DNA of 64,000 nucleotides, taken from Parus major. Lineage: Eukaryota > Chordata > Aves > Passeriformes > Paridae. The position numbers and the translations under genes were made by a program. The notes under the pieces were generated by a model. The model ran no database searches, was not told the DNA's origin, and saw only the letters and a program-made list of their open reading frames with translations. Positions 1 through 10,875 of the stretch are shown piece by piece. Each line of letters starts with the position of its first letter. Position 1 is the stretch's first letter. Location: positions 54,056,580 to 54,120,579 of the forward strand of contig NC_031774.1 of NCBI RefSeq assembly GCF_001522545.3. Direction: 5' to 3'.

Positions 1-2464
1 GCCCCATCCAGCTCTACACTTCAGTCAGTAGGAACCTATAGGTACATTTTTCTTTCCTGAAGTGATTATTAAAGCCTTTTCCCATCAAATCCCCCCAGGA
101 GCAGAGACTAGGAAAGGCTCAGACATGGGCTGAGCTTTAATATCACTATTGCTCAGTGGGGAGGCCTGTCCCCAAGGTAACCCACACTGGATAGGTTTGT
201 TTGCCATAAAAGCAAACAGTGCTATAGTAACCTGCTCTGTGCAGAACGGCCCATGCCAGCAAATCTAGTAATTCCTTGCATTCACAGAAGTAACTGCAGG
301 GCAGATGCACCCAAACTGCCTTTAAATGACTCACTTTTGAGCAGCACATTGCTCAGTGCACGCTCTTAAGGAGGCTTATGCCACTGTCTGCAGTTCTTGC
401 CTGCACTCTGCCCCAAACAATCCCAGCAGCTCCTCTCCCAGCTCCTCATCTGGGTGGTTTATCTCTTCCTCATGTGTCCCACTATTTTCTGACCTAGTAG
501 ACAATGAATCCCAGTTTCATGCTTTTTGGAGCTTTCACCAAGACTCTGTACTTTTCTTGCCTTGTGGTGAGTGTCAGTCTCACTGGCTTCTGGCTTCTAC
601 CTTGTACAGGGCTCTCCCTCTGACTTGCTTTGTCTCCTCATCTCTTTCTGCCACTTTACTGCCTGTTCCATCTGCCTGCACCGAGCACCCACCATCTCCT
701 CAGCCTCTAGAAAGGGCATCTTTGCCCTGTCAGGACAAATGTCCTCCAGCCCCTTCTGCCAAGGGCTCCCTGCCTCTCTGCCCCATCAGTCCCCTCCCCA
801 CACAGCTCCTGGGAATCCTTGCAGCAGGGTGTTGGAGAGTTCAAATGTCTTCACAAAGTCACCACCAGATCACAGCACAAGAAATTATTGAGAGCTATGA
901 GGGTACAAGTTCTGGCCCAGGAAGTAGGAGTGCCATATAATCCCAGATGAAAGCAATATTCCAGAACCATGCACATCTGCCATACTTTTATCATTTTACA
1001 AGCCCCACAACCAGTAGATCAAGGCCAAGAATGAGGTTTCAGAGCAAGATGTGTCTGAGGACTGAATTGGTAGACCCTTTCTCATGTTTTGATGAATCTG
1101 CCCTCCACATCTTCCATTCCAGAGTGAGATCTCAACCCCCTGCACTCACATCAGCTGTCCACCATGTCCAGCTGAAAAGAGAAGGAACAGATAAAGCAAG
1201 TTCAACCACTGGAAAATGCTGAGGCTGCTATTGGCCTGGAGGATGTCAGCTTGCCCAGACTGCTCCTTGGTGGGTTCATTCTGCTGTCCCAAGCACCAAT
1301 GAGAGCAGGGGGATTGTTCTGTCCATGCTGCTGTTCCTGTCCTTCTACTGCCCTGGTTTAGAAGGTCACTGGCATTTCCCCTTCCACTGCTCTGTCCATC
1401 TGCCACAAATTCCTACAGCATCTGAGATCTTTTGGACTCTTCCCTCTTGATTCCTGAACTGCTGGCTTTTAGGCATCTCTAAGAAGCAGATGAGCTCTGG
1501 GAAAAGCTGTATGGTCTGTGAATATCCTCAGTAGTACACACTTTACTTTTACTGACTGTCTTGCACCCAGGTCTGTATGGCTCTTAAGAAATCCCTCCAC
1601 ACATTTCTATATACACAATTCTCAGCCATTCAAATTAGGAGCCATGGAGAGGCAACCAATTCCCTCCCTACCTCGTGCACACAAAAAGTATCACTACATT
1701 AGGACACGTCATAAATAAAACATATGTCAGAAGTTTTCCTTGCATCAAACACTGTAAACAAATGCATTCAGTCCTCTTTGAGTGAGGAAACATTTGTTCC
1801 AAGCAGTGCTGCAGGAAATCATGTTTATACCTGCACAGAAATTGCTCAAGATCATTATGTCCTTGCAAAACTATCACTTCTGTCCCCTCCCTCTCTCCCT
1901 CACCCCCACCTCAGCTGAGGTCTGGGATAGCCAGGGCTCTTTGGGCACGGGACTGAAACCACGCAAGTGCAGCCTGCCTGGATGCCACTGCTCTGTTAGC
2001 TCAGTGACTCAGAGCACTCTTCTCATTCCACCTTCTTCCCAATTATTCTTTGTCTCCTCTCATTTTCCCCCCATTCCCAGATTGCAGTGGGAGCCCCTTC
2101 TTCCTTGGAAAGCCTGGAGAACACTCCAGGAGCAGAACATGGCCTTTGGGAGAGGGCAGGGAGTTGCACCCCACTCCCACCCAGCCATCACAAGGAGTGT
2201 CTGGAAAGGGTTGAGGAAAACACCAAGTCCAACAGTTGACCATCTTACAATATCAGCATAGAAATCCTGTCCAAACCATGTATGTTTTAGTGTACTAACC
2301 TACAGCAGCCTGGAGCAGGACCACAGCTGGACCCAGCTCAAAAGCTCAGGATTTCAGCGACCAATAACAATGTCTGGGAAGAGGTAAAGATGGATGTGAC
2401 AGAGAGAGACATCTGACTTTTCTCTCTCATTTCATTTATTAGGAAAAACATCTGCCTTAATTAG

Positions 2465-2528
2465 TTTTTTTGGCTTGGGTTGGGGAGGGTTTTTTGTTTG
2501 GTTTTATTTTGCTTTTTTTTTTTTTTAA
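2465..2528. repeat. T-rich low-complexity tract
   Basis: The stretch alternates T runs with GG/G units and ends in 14 consecutive T (2513-2526). It could be a decayed poly-A tail on the minus strand, but no element is recognisable to its left. Confidence 0.8.
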
Positions 2529-4499
2529 TCTGGTCTGAATTTGCCATCCACAGTAGAGTATAAGTGAGACTGAGCATCATCATTTCTCCTCTGCCTCTGA
2601 TTCATTGCTGAACAACTGCTTTGCAATAAAACTTTTCAGATCAGAGTCATTGTAAGTCAGGACCTCTTTGTACCCAGAAGACACCTGTCCATGTGCACAG
2701 GAGAGCTGGAGCCAAGCCAAACCTTTGGAAGGCCTAGCAAATCAGGTGATGTGTCTCTGGGAAGAGGACACTTTGTTCAAGAGGGACAGGTGATCAAATA
2801 CTGAAGAGCCCATGAAAATTAAGAGGATGTTTTCATTATTATTTGGAAGGGAGCAGTGATGATAATCACTTCCTCTGTTCTCTTCATGGCAGAGAGCAAA
2901 TGTTCGTCACCAATTTATCACTTGCACAAGATCAGAGAAGCCAGTGTGAAGTGAGAGGACATCACCTTTCCCTGGACTGCCTGTGGGAACAATGTGAGCT
3001 GTCACAACACCTCTTTAAGTTCATATTTCCACTGCCACTTCATGTTCCAGCTGCTGAACCCTTGCTGTGTTTAGTAGCCCCACTTGCAGTTCCTGGGTAA
3101 TTAAGTTGATCCATAGAATGTGTATAAGTAACACAGCTGAATAAATGACAAATACAGCTTGCTGAGCTGAGTCTGTGAGGGAACTTCTGAAACAGCACTG
3201 CTTGTCAGATGGGGAACAGGCAAACAGCACATCACTGTACACCCCTTTTCCTGAACTCAGAACTGAATCAAAATCAATGCCTGATAAAGGGCCAAAAAGA
3301 ACTTTCTGATACTTTACACAGGTCATGCAATTTCACTTCACTGTTCCTGAATCTGCCCTCATAATTTTTAGCTGATTTAAAGCAAGTCTTTCAAAAGTTA
3401 TCTGATCATGATTTACCGAATTCAAACGTTAGGGAGTCTGTTTCACCCATTGGCAATGCCCTACAATGAGAATTTGCCTTCTCTGATCAAGAGAAGAACT
3501 GTAGTTAACTTAGAAGCAGGATTTATTTACAGGGAGCTGATGGCCATCAGGTATGTATTTCACTCTCTAATTAATATTTTAAAATTGGGCAAGGCAATTG
3601 CAAAAAAATTGGAAATAAAATTGTTTCTATTAAAATCTGGAAAATTTGTAAAATCAAGCAGAAGAGTTGTTGGAACTTTCTGTCCTACCTTTTGAGAATA
3701 AAGTACTTTTGAATTTTTACCATAGAACAACTTCTAATTTTTATATCCTACTGTAATGTGGATCATAATGTAAGAAAGTAGTTATAAAATATAGTGCAAA
3801 ATGGAAACATTGAAAAATAAAAATTAATCAGATCAAAATATTGAATTTAAATCAAACAAAAAATTGTGTTCTTTTTTCCCGAAGGTTTCCCTTAGAGCAA
3901 TTTTGAAATTTCAGGTTTTCAATACTGCTCTGAACAAACTCTGGAAATCTTCCTGAGGCAGAACATCAATGTTCAGTAGGACCTTCCAAGATTTATGTTG
4001 CTGACCCAGCTTGCATTATCAGGGGACACAGTATAGCTGTATCAGATAGAGATTCTGCCATTAGTGGATACACAGCTACATCTGGGGTCTCTGCCAGCAC
4101 AACCATTCCAGCACAGCCTCTGAAGGAGCAACTCCATCACTGCTTATCCTGTCTGTTCCTGTTTAGCTTCATAGCTCCACACTGGCTCAAAAATGTGCAT
4201 TTATCTAAAATAAAGTTGGAGCTTTGGATTTCACTTGGCTCATGAAGTGTGGTCCAACCCACTTTTATTTTGTTTCATCTTTTTTTATGTACATACATGC
4301 ATATATATACATGTGCATTCTCACATATACAGAAACATACAATGGTAAAGACAGAATACAGGCTTTTAAAAAGTGTTTTCCAGGTCGTTTTCAGACCCAA
4401 CAGCTGAAACAGCTGAGACTCTTTTTTTTTTTCTTTCTAAAGTACTAAGAGGATAAATATTGCCATTTAAAAAATAAACTTCCTCAAAATTGTCCTTTC

Positions 4500-4640
4500 T
4501 GTTCTGAAAGACCGTCTTGTTCTTTATGTGATTTATGATATCAATCCGTAACTACACGTGTATTGTTCAGAGTGTTCAGCAAACAAGACGTGAGTGTTTG
4601 AAATACTTCAGGGCAGGAAGACGCACAAAACATTAAAACA
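4500..4640. promoter_or_regulatory. Candidate non-coding element with E-box palindrome
   Basis: The 10-bp perfect palindrome TACACGTGTA (4553-4562) contains the bHLH E-box CACGTG. About five CpGs survive in the 140-bp block, more than in its flanks. No repeat family matches. A regulatory role is an inference from motif content. Confidence 0.25.
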
Positions 4641-5309
4641 GCCTCCCAGTTCTAGTATGGGCACTTGAAATCCAGTGTCTTCTTTCCCGTTAATACATCT
4701 CATGCTGTCATTGCCTCTTCATTTCCACATAAACGAGCATTGACAGGCCAGCTAAGCCAGGCATTTGCTGTGCAGAGACCAAAACCAGCTTAAGTTGAGT
4801 ACATTCCCACTTTTGAAAGTGTTAGGCCACTGGCCAGCTGAGCCAAAATATTCTGATTCTCTTTTTCTTTGGGTGAACGATTACTTGATGCCCAGACAAA
4901 ATTTCAGTGTAGGAACATGGGCCAAGTGAAATGCAGCAGCAGTAAAATGATGAGTGTGAGGAGATTGGTGTACCATGACCATGGAAATCACCATCTGGTG
5001 GCAGGGTTGTGCCAGCCCTTTCCCTGGCCAGTTAAATCCCAGAGGTTCCCACCATAGACCTGCTGCCTGAGCAAACCAACTTCTGTTTCAAGGGGCTGGG
5101 ATGGGAAGGTGTCCAGAGAGAGGAGCAGAAAAGTTAGCCTTAAAAGACAAATCCTGAGAGTATTATGGGAATCCTGAAGTCTACAGGCTGAGGGTTTCTG
5201 TGCGAGAGGGGAGATCCATCCTCCTGCAAGACCAGCCATGCTAGCAAGAAAGCAAGGCAGTGGGGAGGGAAGAAAGAGAGGAGTAAAAAGAAGGTCTGAT
5301 AATTTGCTT

Positions 5310-5565
5310 AGAGAGCCAAGGAAGAATTTAGGCTGGGAGGCACTTCTGGGACAACTCAGTCCAACTTTGAGTTGGACAGAGATCAAATTGCTCAGGGACT
5401 TGTTCAGTCCAGCCTTCAGCATCTCTGAGGATGGGAAATCCCACAGCCGCTCTGGGTGACTTGTGCTATATTTGACCACTGTCATGGTAAAAAATTTTTT
5501 GGCCGTATATCTAACTGGAATTTTCCATGTTCCAACTTGTGACATTAGAGGGCACATCCCTGCTT
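5310..5565 (-). repeat. CR1 LINE 3' fragment
   Basis: Read on the plus strand this matches the reverse complement of the CR1 3' region. The 'TTTAGGCTGGGAGGCACTTCTGGGACA' box corresponds to 'taggctggaagggacctctggga'. It is followed by 'TCAAATTGCTCAGGGACTTG', 'CATCTCTGAGGATGGGAAATCC' and 'TTTGACCACTGTCATGGTAAAAAA', in the usual CR1 order, ending near 'CCATGTTCCAACTTGTG'. Divergence is high and the terminal repeat is gone, so it is an old 5'-truncated copy. It explains part of a 228-codon minus-strand open frame here, which is not a gene. Confidence 0.8.
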
Positions 5566-6114
5566 GCACCTTTTGTTTATGAATTTGTGTAATCCCTGGC
5601 TCTGCTGGCACTCCTTGTGTCCACAGCCTTCTAAAGCAATGAACTCCCCAAGCTGAGTACCAGCTGTGCAACAAAGGCTAATCCTGGTGGTCTAAGCCAA
5701 GAATGACCTTGGGGTGGTGGCAGGAGATGGACAACAGATAGCTCCCTCTTCATACACCTTCTTCCTCTGGTAAGACCTGTTTTCCCATCATAATCTATTT
5801 TCTAGTTTGGGGCTCTGGGACCAACAGTTCCACAAGCATTTGATTTGCCTGAAGAATATTGCAAAGGTTATTAATTTCATCAGTGACTGATTTGCATAAA
5901 TTTGTTCAGCCAGCGCTACAATAGCTCTTTCTGGCCAAGTCTGAATGAGTTACACATTTAATATTATATATCTCACAAATGTTGTATGTCTATTACCTAC
6001 GTGCACATGTACTCACACATACATTCATCACCTCGATACATCCTTTCATGTCAGGTATGTGAATTATTTTGTTTATAAGAAACAAAGTTCCCTCCCTGTG
6101 CCAGGATTAAGAAG

Positions 6115-6205
6115 ACCTGCGTTCCTTTCCTGCCTCTCCTTGGGATCCCATGTGACCTGGCCAAGTCATTTCATGTCTCTGTGCTTCTGCCTCCTGTCTG
6201 GAGAG
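6115..6205 (+). repeat. MIR SINE relic
   Basis: The stretch follows the MIR core in order: a block like 'TGTGACCTGGCCAAGTCA' (the MIR 'tgtgaccttgggcaagtcac' box), then 'TCTCTGTGCTTCTGCCTCC', which matches the MIR 'ctctgtgcctcagtttcc' segment, then a CTGTCTGG end close to 'catctg'. MIRs are ancient tRNA-derived SINEs shared across amniotes, so a readable copy in a bird is a very old insertion. It abuts a dense CpG cluster and a homeobox-like block. The match was made from memory of the family, but several boxes agree in order and spacing, so the call is fairly firm. Confidence 0.75.
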
Positions 6206-6207
6206 CA

Positions 6208-6288
6208 GGGGCAGCGCTCGAGAAGAAACCGCGCAGTTCGCTCTCCTCGGGGCTGCATCCCGGAGATGCCGAGCGGGAAGAGCGGGGA
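6208..6288. promoter_or_regulatory. Dense short CpG cluster, possible regulatory element
   Basis: Ten CpG dinucleotides fall between 6215 and 6284, about one every seven bases, whereas neighbouring DNA is largely CpG-depleted. Retained CpGs in vertebrate DNA usually mean low germline methylation or selection. It is too short for a classical CpG island and no start codon, TATA box or gene follows it, so a promoter is not claimed. It sits between the MIR relic and the AT-rich block at 6300-6430 and may belong to the same element. Confidence 0.35.
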
Positions 6289-6299
6289 TGTGTCATTCT

Positions 6300-6430
6300 C
6301 TGCAGAACAATGGCAATTCTGACATTCCTAATGCCATGGCAATATGAATATTCAAAATAGCAGGGCCTTTGTTAGAGAGCCTGATTAATCGGTGATTAAT
6401 ATTGCTGTCATTTCCTTAGAATAACATGTC
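6300..6430. promoter_or_regulatory. Candidate conserved enhancer block with homeobox palindrome
   Basis: This AT-rich, non-repetitive block carries a perfect inverted repeat ATTAATC-GGT-GATTAAT (6384-6400), which holds two facing TAATC homeodomain half-sites of the K50 (OTX/PITX-like) type. It also has an ACAATGG SOX-like site near 6307 and several AATATGAATATT-type stretches. Its texture resembles deeply conserved vertebrate non-coding elements. What is seen is the motif content. Conservation and enhancer activity are inferred and untested. Confidence 0.35.
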
Positions 6431-9400
6431 CTATGCTCTTATCTGCAGAAAAGGGAAAGAGAGGGGGGAAAGATCGTGCCTGGGTGTACCGGTATGTGGA
6501 CTTCAGTTGTGTCAGACAGCCTGGAGATTCGATTAAGAACAAGCCCTGGCTCCCCAACCATCCCTGTTCCTGTGATATTTACACTGCTCAGGTACTTAGC
6601 ACTCAGCTCCAGGAACCCTTTCTGATTCCCAAGTGTTGGTGCAAAGTGTCAAACCCACCAAGCTCTGGGATGACAATTAGGCACTGCAGCTATTTTCATC
6701 TTTCTCTTGTGGACACGTTGTGCCCCTTGGCTGATCCAGCTTGGCAAAACTCTCCTCTGAGCCAGAGTACACAGAAGATCCACATCACACCTTGTGATAA
6801 TATTGGTCCCTAATTAAGTTGTTTCAACGAGAAGGCATCTTTGAAGGACACACATATTTTAGTGGAAAATTAAATTATTAAGCACAGTATTTGGGATGTT
6901 TCTATTTCACTGGAACATCTGAAGATAACTTTACCATCAAAGCGAGCATATCACGTAATTGCACTCAAGCTGCTGGCCATGGTACATCTCCAAAACACCT
7001 TCTCACTCCATTATGTGGCTCAGACAGAAGAATTTTGCCCTCAAATTCTTGTTATGCACACATATAGTGCATATTTTCCTCCTAGACAAAGCTTAACTGT
7101 ACACAATTCCTCTGCAATGAATTACTTCTCTAGGATTTAACTACAAAGACCCATTTGGAAACCATAAATGTAGCACCTATCCCAAAGGACAAATCCTACA
7201 CTTTCATCAAGGCAGAAAATAGAAACTACAAAACTATGCAAAACATGGGCCAGAGAACTAGCAACATCTCTTTAGAAGGGGTCTACATTTGACAGGCAGA
7301 AATGTCTACTTTAACCAAGCAGCTAAGAAGAGTCTAGTTCAGTATCTGGAATAATCAAATGGGAGCAAATTTCTTTCATACCTAAGCTCTGTAAATTAAG
7401 ATGGATATGAAGATGTGTTTTTCTAAGTGGACACTTAAGCAAAGATAAGCAGTTAAGTGTTTTGCTTGTGTCAGTATTATCCATAGATTCTCTTTTTCCA
7501 TCACTCTGAGTGCCTTTTCAAGGTATAGATAATATGTTCCTTAAGTGCAGCCCATATACATCCACTGTATGTATGAATGGCTCTTCCATTAATAACATAA
7601 TTTTGCCCTTTAATAAAGATATTACCTCTTTCAGGACTTTTTTTTCTGGTTTTGTTTGAAGAAGCTTCTTTAAACAAGCTGAATGCAGGATTTCAGCAAT
7701 GGCTTTTCCATCACTGCTGCACCAGACTGCCCTGTCTGCTGAGAAAGGTGGTGGCTTTGTTTTGGTAGCAAGGAGGGAAGTTTTGTGCCAGAAGTCTCAC
7801 ACTTGTAATTCTTAGAAAGGTTAGAGATGGGGACTAAATTTCAAACAGATGCAGACTTTGCTTCCCTGTTAAAACAGACAGATCCTTCTGGGTTCTCCAG
7901 GCCAAGAATGTCCTGGGGTCTGAGGGAAATTCTGATGTCCTGGTTGCTAATGTTTTTCTTCATGAAGAATCACTATCAGCAATAGCCAAAATTAAACTCC
8001 CTGTTTTCACTCCCAGTCCACTCTTTTTCCATCTTCCTCCACCACTCTTGGCAAAATATCGATTTACCCTGTTCTTAGTGTTCTCTTGACTGTGTTTCCT
8101 TAATTTTTACTGTATGATCCCATCTCTGCCAGTCACTTTTCAGTAAACTCATCCTTCCAGCCCTTCCCTGCTCCATGTTCTCCAGCTTGTAGCATTGAAT
8201 ATTTTCTCCTTACCTGATCCTAGTTGAATGGCTCTTGCAAACAAGGCCTAAGCAAACACACATATATTTATATCATGCACAAATAATCTTAAGTATTGCA
8301 CCAACAAAACCAACCGTAGGAATTTTGTTTCTTCATTTAATCACAGTGCTTCTAGCATCTGAAAAATAGAACAACACCTGAAGTAAGCCCTGTATGAAGA
8401 TGGGTCTATAGAGAGATATTTACCAGTTTGAGGAATTTGCAAAGCACAGAAGGAGGAAAATGCACACTGCAGGAATGGGAAACTGAGAAATGGAAGAAAC
8501 ACAGGCATTTATCAAGGTCATGCAGGAAGCTTGTGGCAGAGCATGGTATAAACTGCACAATACTCAGGCACCAGCCCAGGCCTTTGCCAAGCAACTATCC
8601 AGGTTTTTAAAATATTCATGGAAGAAAGACAGGCTTGTGCAATGCTCCACAAATAAGACAGAACAAATGACAAGTCATTACCCTGTAGAAGGGCAGACTG
8701 CAGAAACTGAGTTTAAGGGGTTATTGTCTGCTGGTAGAAGGTTGTAGATATGGCCAAATGCTAATTTAATTTTTTTCTGGTTTACAGTGCTTAGGGAAAG
8801 TGAGAAGTTTTATCCTCAGCCTTAAGCACTGCAGCAAATTCTGTCCAGTGGAGTTAAACTGGCCATGTTAGCAGTCCAGAATTCATATGTCACTGTTTTA
8901 TCAGATTTCCACAGACATATAATGTCTCTTTCTCCTGCCAGTAAAACCAGATGCAGAAGTATCCTTGTGTGTTTATTTAGCACAGGATTGTTAATGGCTG
9001 GGAGTAGCACACACTGGGGTGTGGCTTCCATGTCTTGCACAGAGAAGTCAGCGCTAAGAGACCAGAATTAAAACAGACTGAAGCAGAAGTGCAACCGACT
9101 GACCTTGGCGCCAGCAGAGTGGGAAAAACATTATGAAAATTTGGACTCAGCAGCCAGGTCAAGGCTGATTTTTATCCCTTGAAATTCAAAGGTACTTGAT
9201 ACAAAGCATTAATATAAGTAAATTCTTTGCTTTCCGTTTCCTTAAGGAAACAAACTTTCAGGCTGCAGGCAGTCCTTTTCATCTCAACTTGAAGAGAAGA
9301 AAATGCTGGGTTGGTCTTTTCAGTGAAGAACTTTTTGCATAACTTCATTAAGACAAAACAAGATGGCATTATAGATTAAAGACCTCTGTTAAGCAGGAGG

Positions 9401-10779
9401 TTAAACAAGTCTTTAAACACAGCTCCTGCTTCATGTGCTAATCCTGATTTCATGACAGTTTGGAGGTACAGTCTTTTCTTCTGGCTCTGTATGGCTCAGC
9501 TGGAGTCTGAGCATCCCTGGTTGAAAACCAGCCTGGCATCTGCAGTGATAATTTTGAGCAAAAAGGGGGTGTTGTTCCAAGATGCCTTTGGTGGGAAAAC
9601 TATGGTGTCAGTGGAGTTACCTCCTCTCTCACCCTCACAAAGCTCCTCATCAACAAAAGACAAAGCACCCTGAGCTCCAGCACACAACCCAGGGAGCACA
9701 GAGGACCAAAACACCTGCAGCAGAAGGGAGGTTGTTATCCCACTCACAGCACTTTCGGATTTTCCTAACACTGCCCCAGTGTTAGGAAGGCAGCCACATG
9801 CCCAGCAAAGTCTTTGTCTGGGAGAAACAGTGTGGTTGTTCCTAACACAACTGCACAACAGTGCCAGCCTTGCTGAGAACCCAGACTGGGGTTAAAGTAA
9901 AGGTGAGGGCTGAAAAAACACTTCCAGAGAAGGGTTAAGGCAGGAGAGCAGCTGGCCCACCAAGGGCAGTTTAGGGTTAAGAGTCCCAAACCCAAAAAAC
10001 TCCTTTGCACAGAAAATGCCCATGTCCAATCGAGGCAGCATCCCTGTGTTAAAATAGTAAAGAAGTATTTAAAGTAGTAAAATTCCTCACTCTGCCTCTG
10101 AAGAAGCAGCAGCAGAAATCTCTGATAAGTGGGAAGGGAGGAGAAGAGCATTTTACATTCTCATGGTTCCTTGGCTCACTCCAGCACTGTTTGATTAACT
10201 GGGAGCAAGATTTATGTGCTATAAAGTGCTCTGGGGAGGTTGCTGATGCCAAACCTCTGCACCTGGGTTTTGAAAGCCTCTCTAAAGTTATGAGAATATC
10301 TGTATATTCTCATCTAGAAAAAGAAAACCCCCCTAAAAACCAAAAGTAACTACTGCTTTTTGGCAGAAAAGCAGAGTGCAATTTCACCTAGGAGGGAGAT
10401 TTGCAGAGATACTGACAACCACTAAATGGCCTGGTCCCACAGAAATTGGATGTGAGCAAGCATTTCATGGCCATTTACCCCTGGGGAGAGGTATCCCCTT
10501 ACCCCTGATTAGTTTGGATTCTTCCATACAAGGAAGATTAAAGAAATATCCCATTAAATTATTTCAGGATTGTTATTGTTTTTCAATCTTAAATTATTCT
10601 AACCAGTATAATCCCATGGAAACTTGCTTCAGAAGACAAAGGAGCTCAGTGTCTCTTAATGGTTAGTGGAGTCACATTCTTTTGTGACATCTGCCTCTAA
10701 TATGATTACTTGGGAGTAAGCATGCCAGCAGGACGAGCAGTGAAACCAGGGATGTTATCAGCCTCTCAGCCGACTTGGA

Positions 10780-10875
10780 AGTTGATTTTCATCAACTATT
10801 GTTTAAAACTATTGTGCTGAGCGTTGAAATTGGCTCGTTTTGCAAATAATTGCGCTGTGCTGATGATGTTTTCAA
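10780..10875. promoter_or_regulatory. Candidate enhancer block with SOX-like and POU-like sites
   Basis: Two ACTATTGT sites (10795 and 10808), 13 bases apart, fit the SOX core (A/T)TTGT. A TTTTGCAAATAATTGCGC stretch at 10838-10854 resembles a POU/octamer or C/EBP site. The block is non-repetitive. SOX plus POU pairing is a known enhancer logic, but individual motifs of this length arise by chance often. Confidence 0.28.

Larger units (their letters stand above)
1..5309. other. Non-coding unique sequence
   Basis: No supported gene. Open frames up to 194 codons on both strands overlap one another and are rich in Ser/Pro/Cys, as expected from pyrimidine-rich DNA. The part at 3560-3860 is strongly AT-rich. 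An AATAAA at 2625-2630 follows a TTTGC context like an LTR or transcript end, but nothing around it supports either. The T-rich tract at 2465 and the block at 4500 are listed separately. Confidence 0.6.

Noticed and set aside
2560..2640. AATAAA at 2625 in an LTR-like context
   Set aside because: No TG...CA ends, no second LTR, no primer-binding site and no retroviral protein frame nearby.
4988..5674. Open frame of 228 codons, minus strand
   Set aside because: Crosses the CR1 3' fragment at 5310-5565, which is non-coding LINE sequence, and has no recognisable domain outside it.
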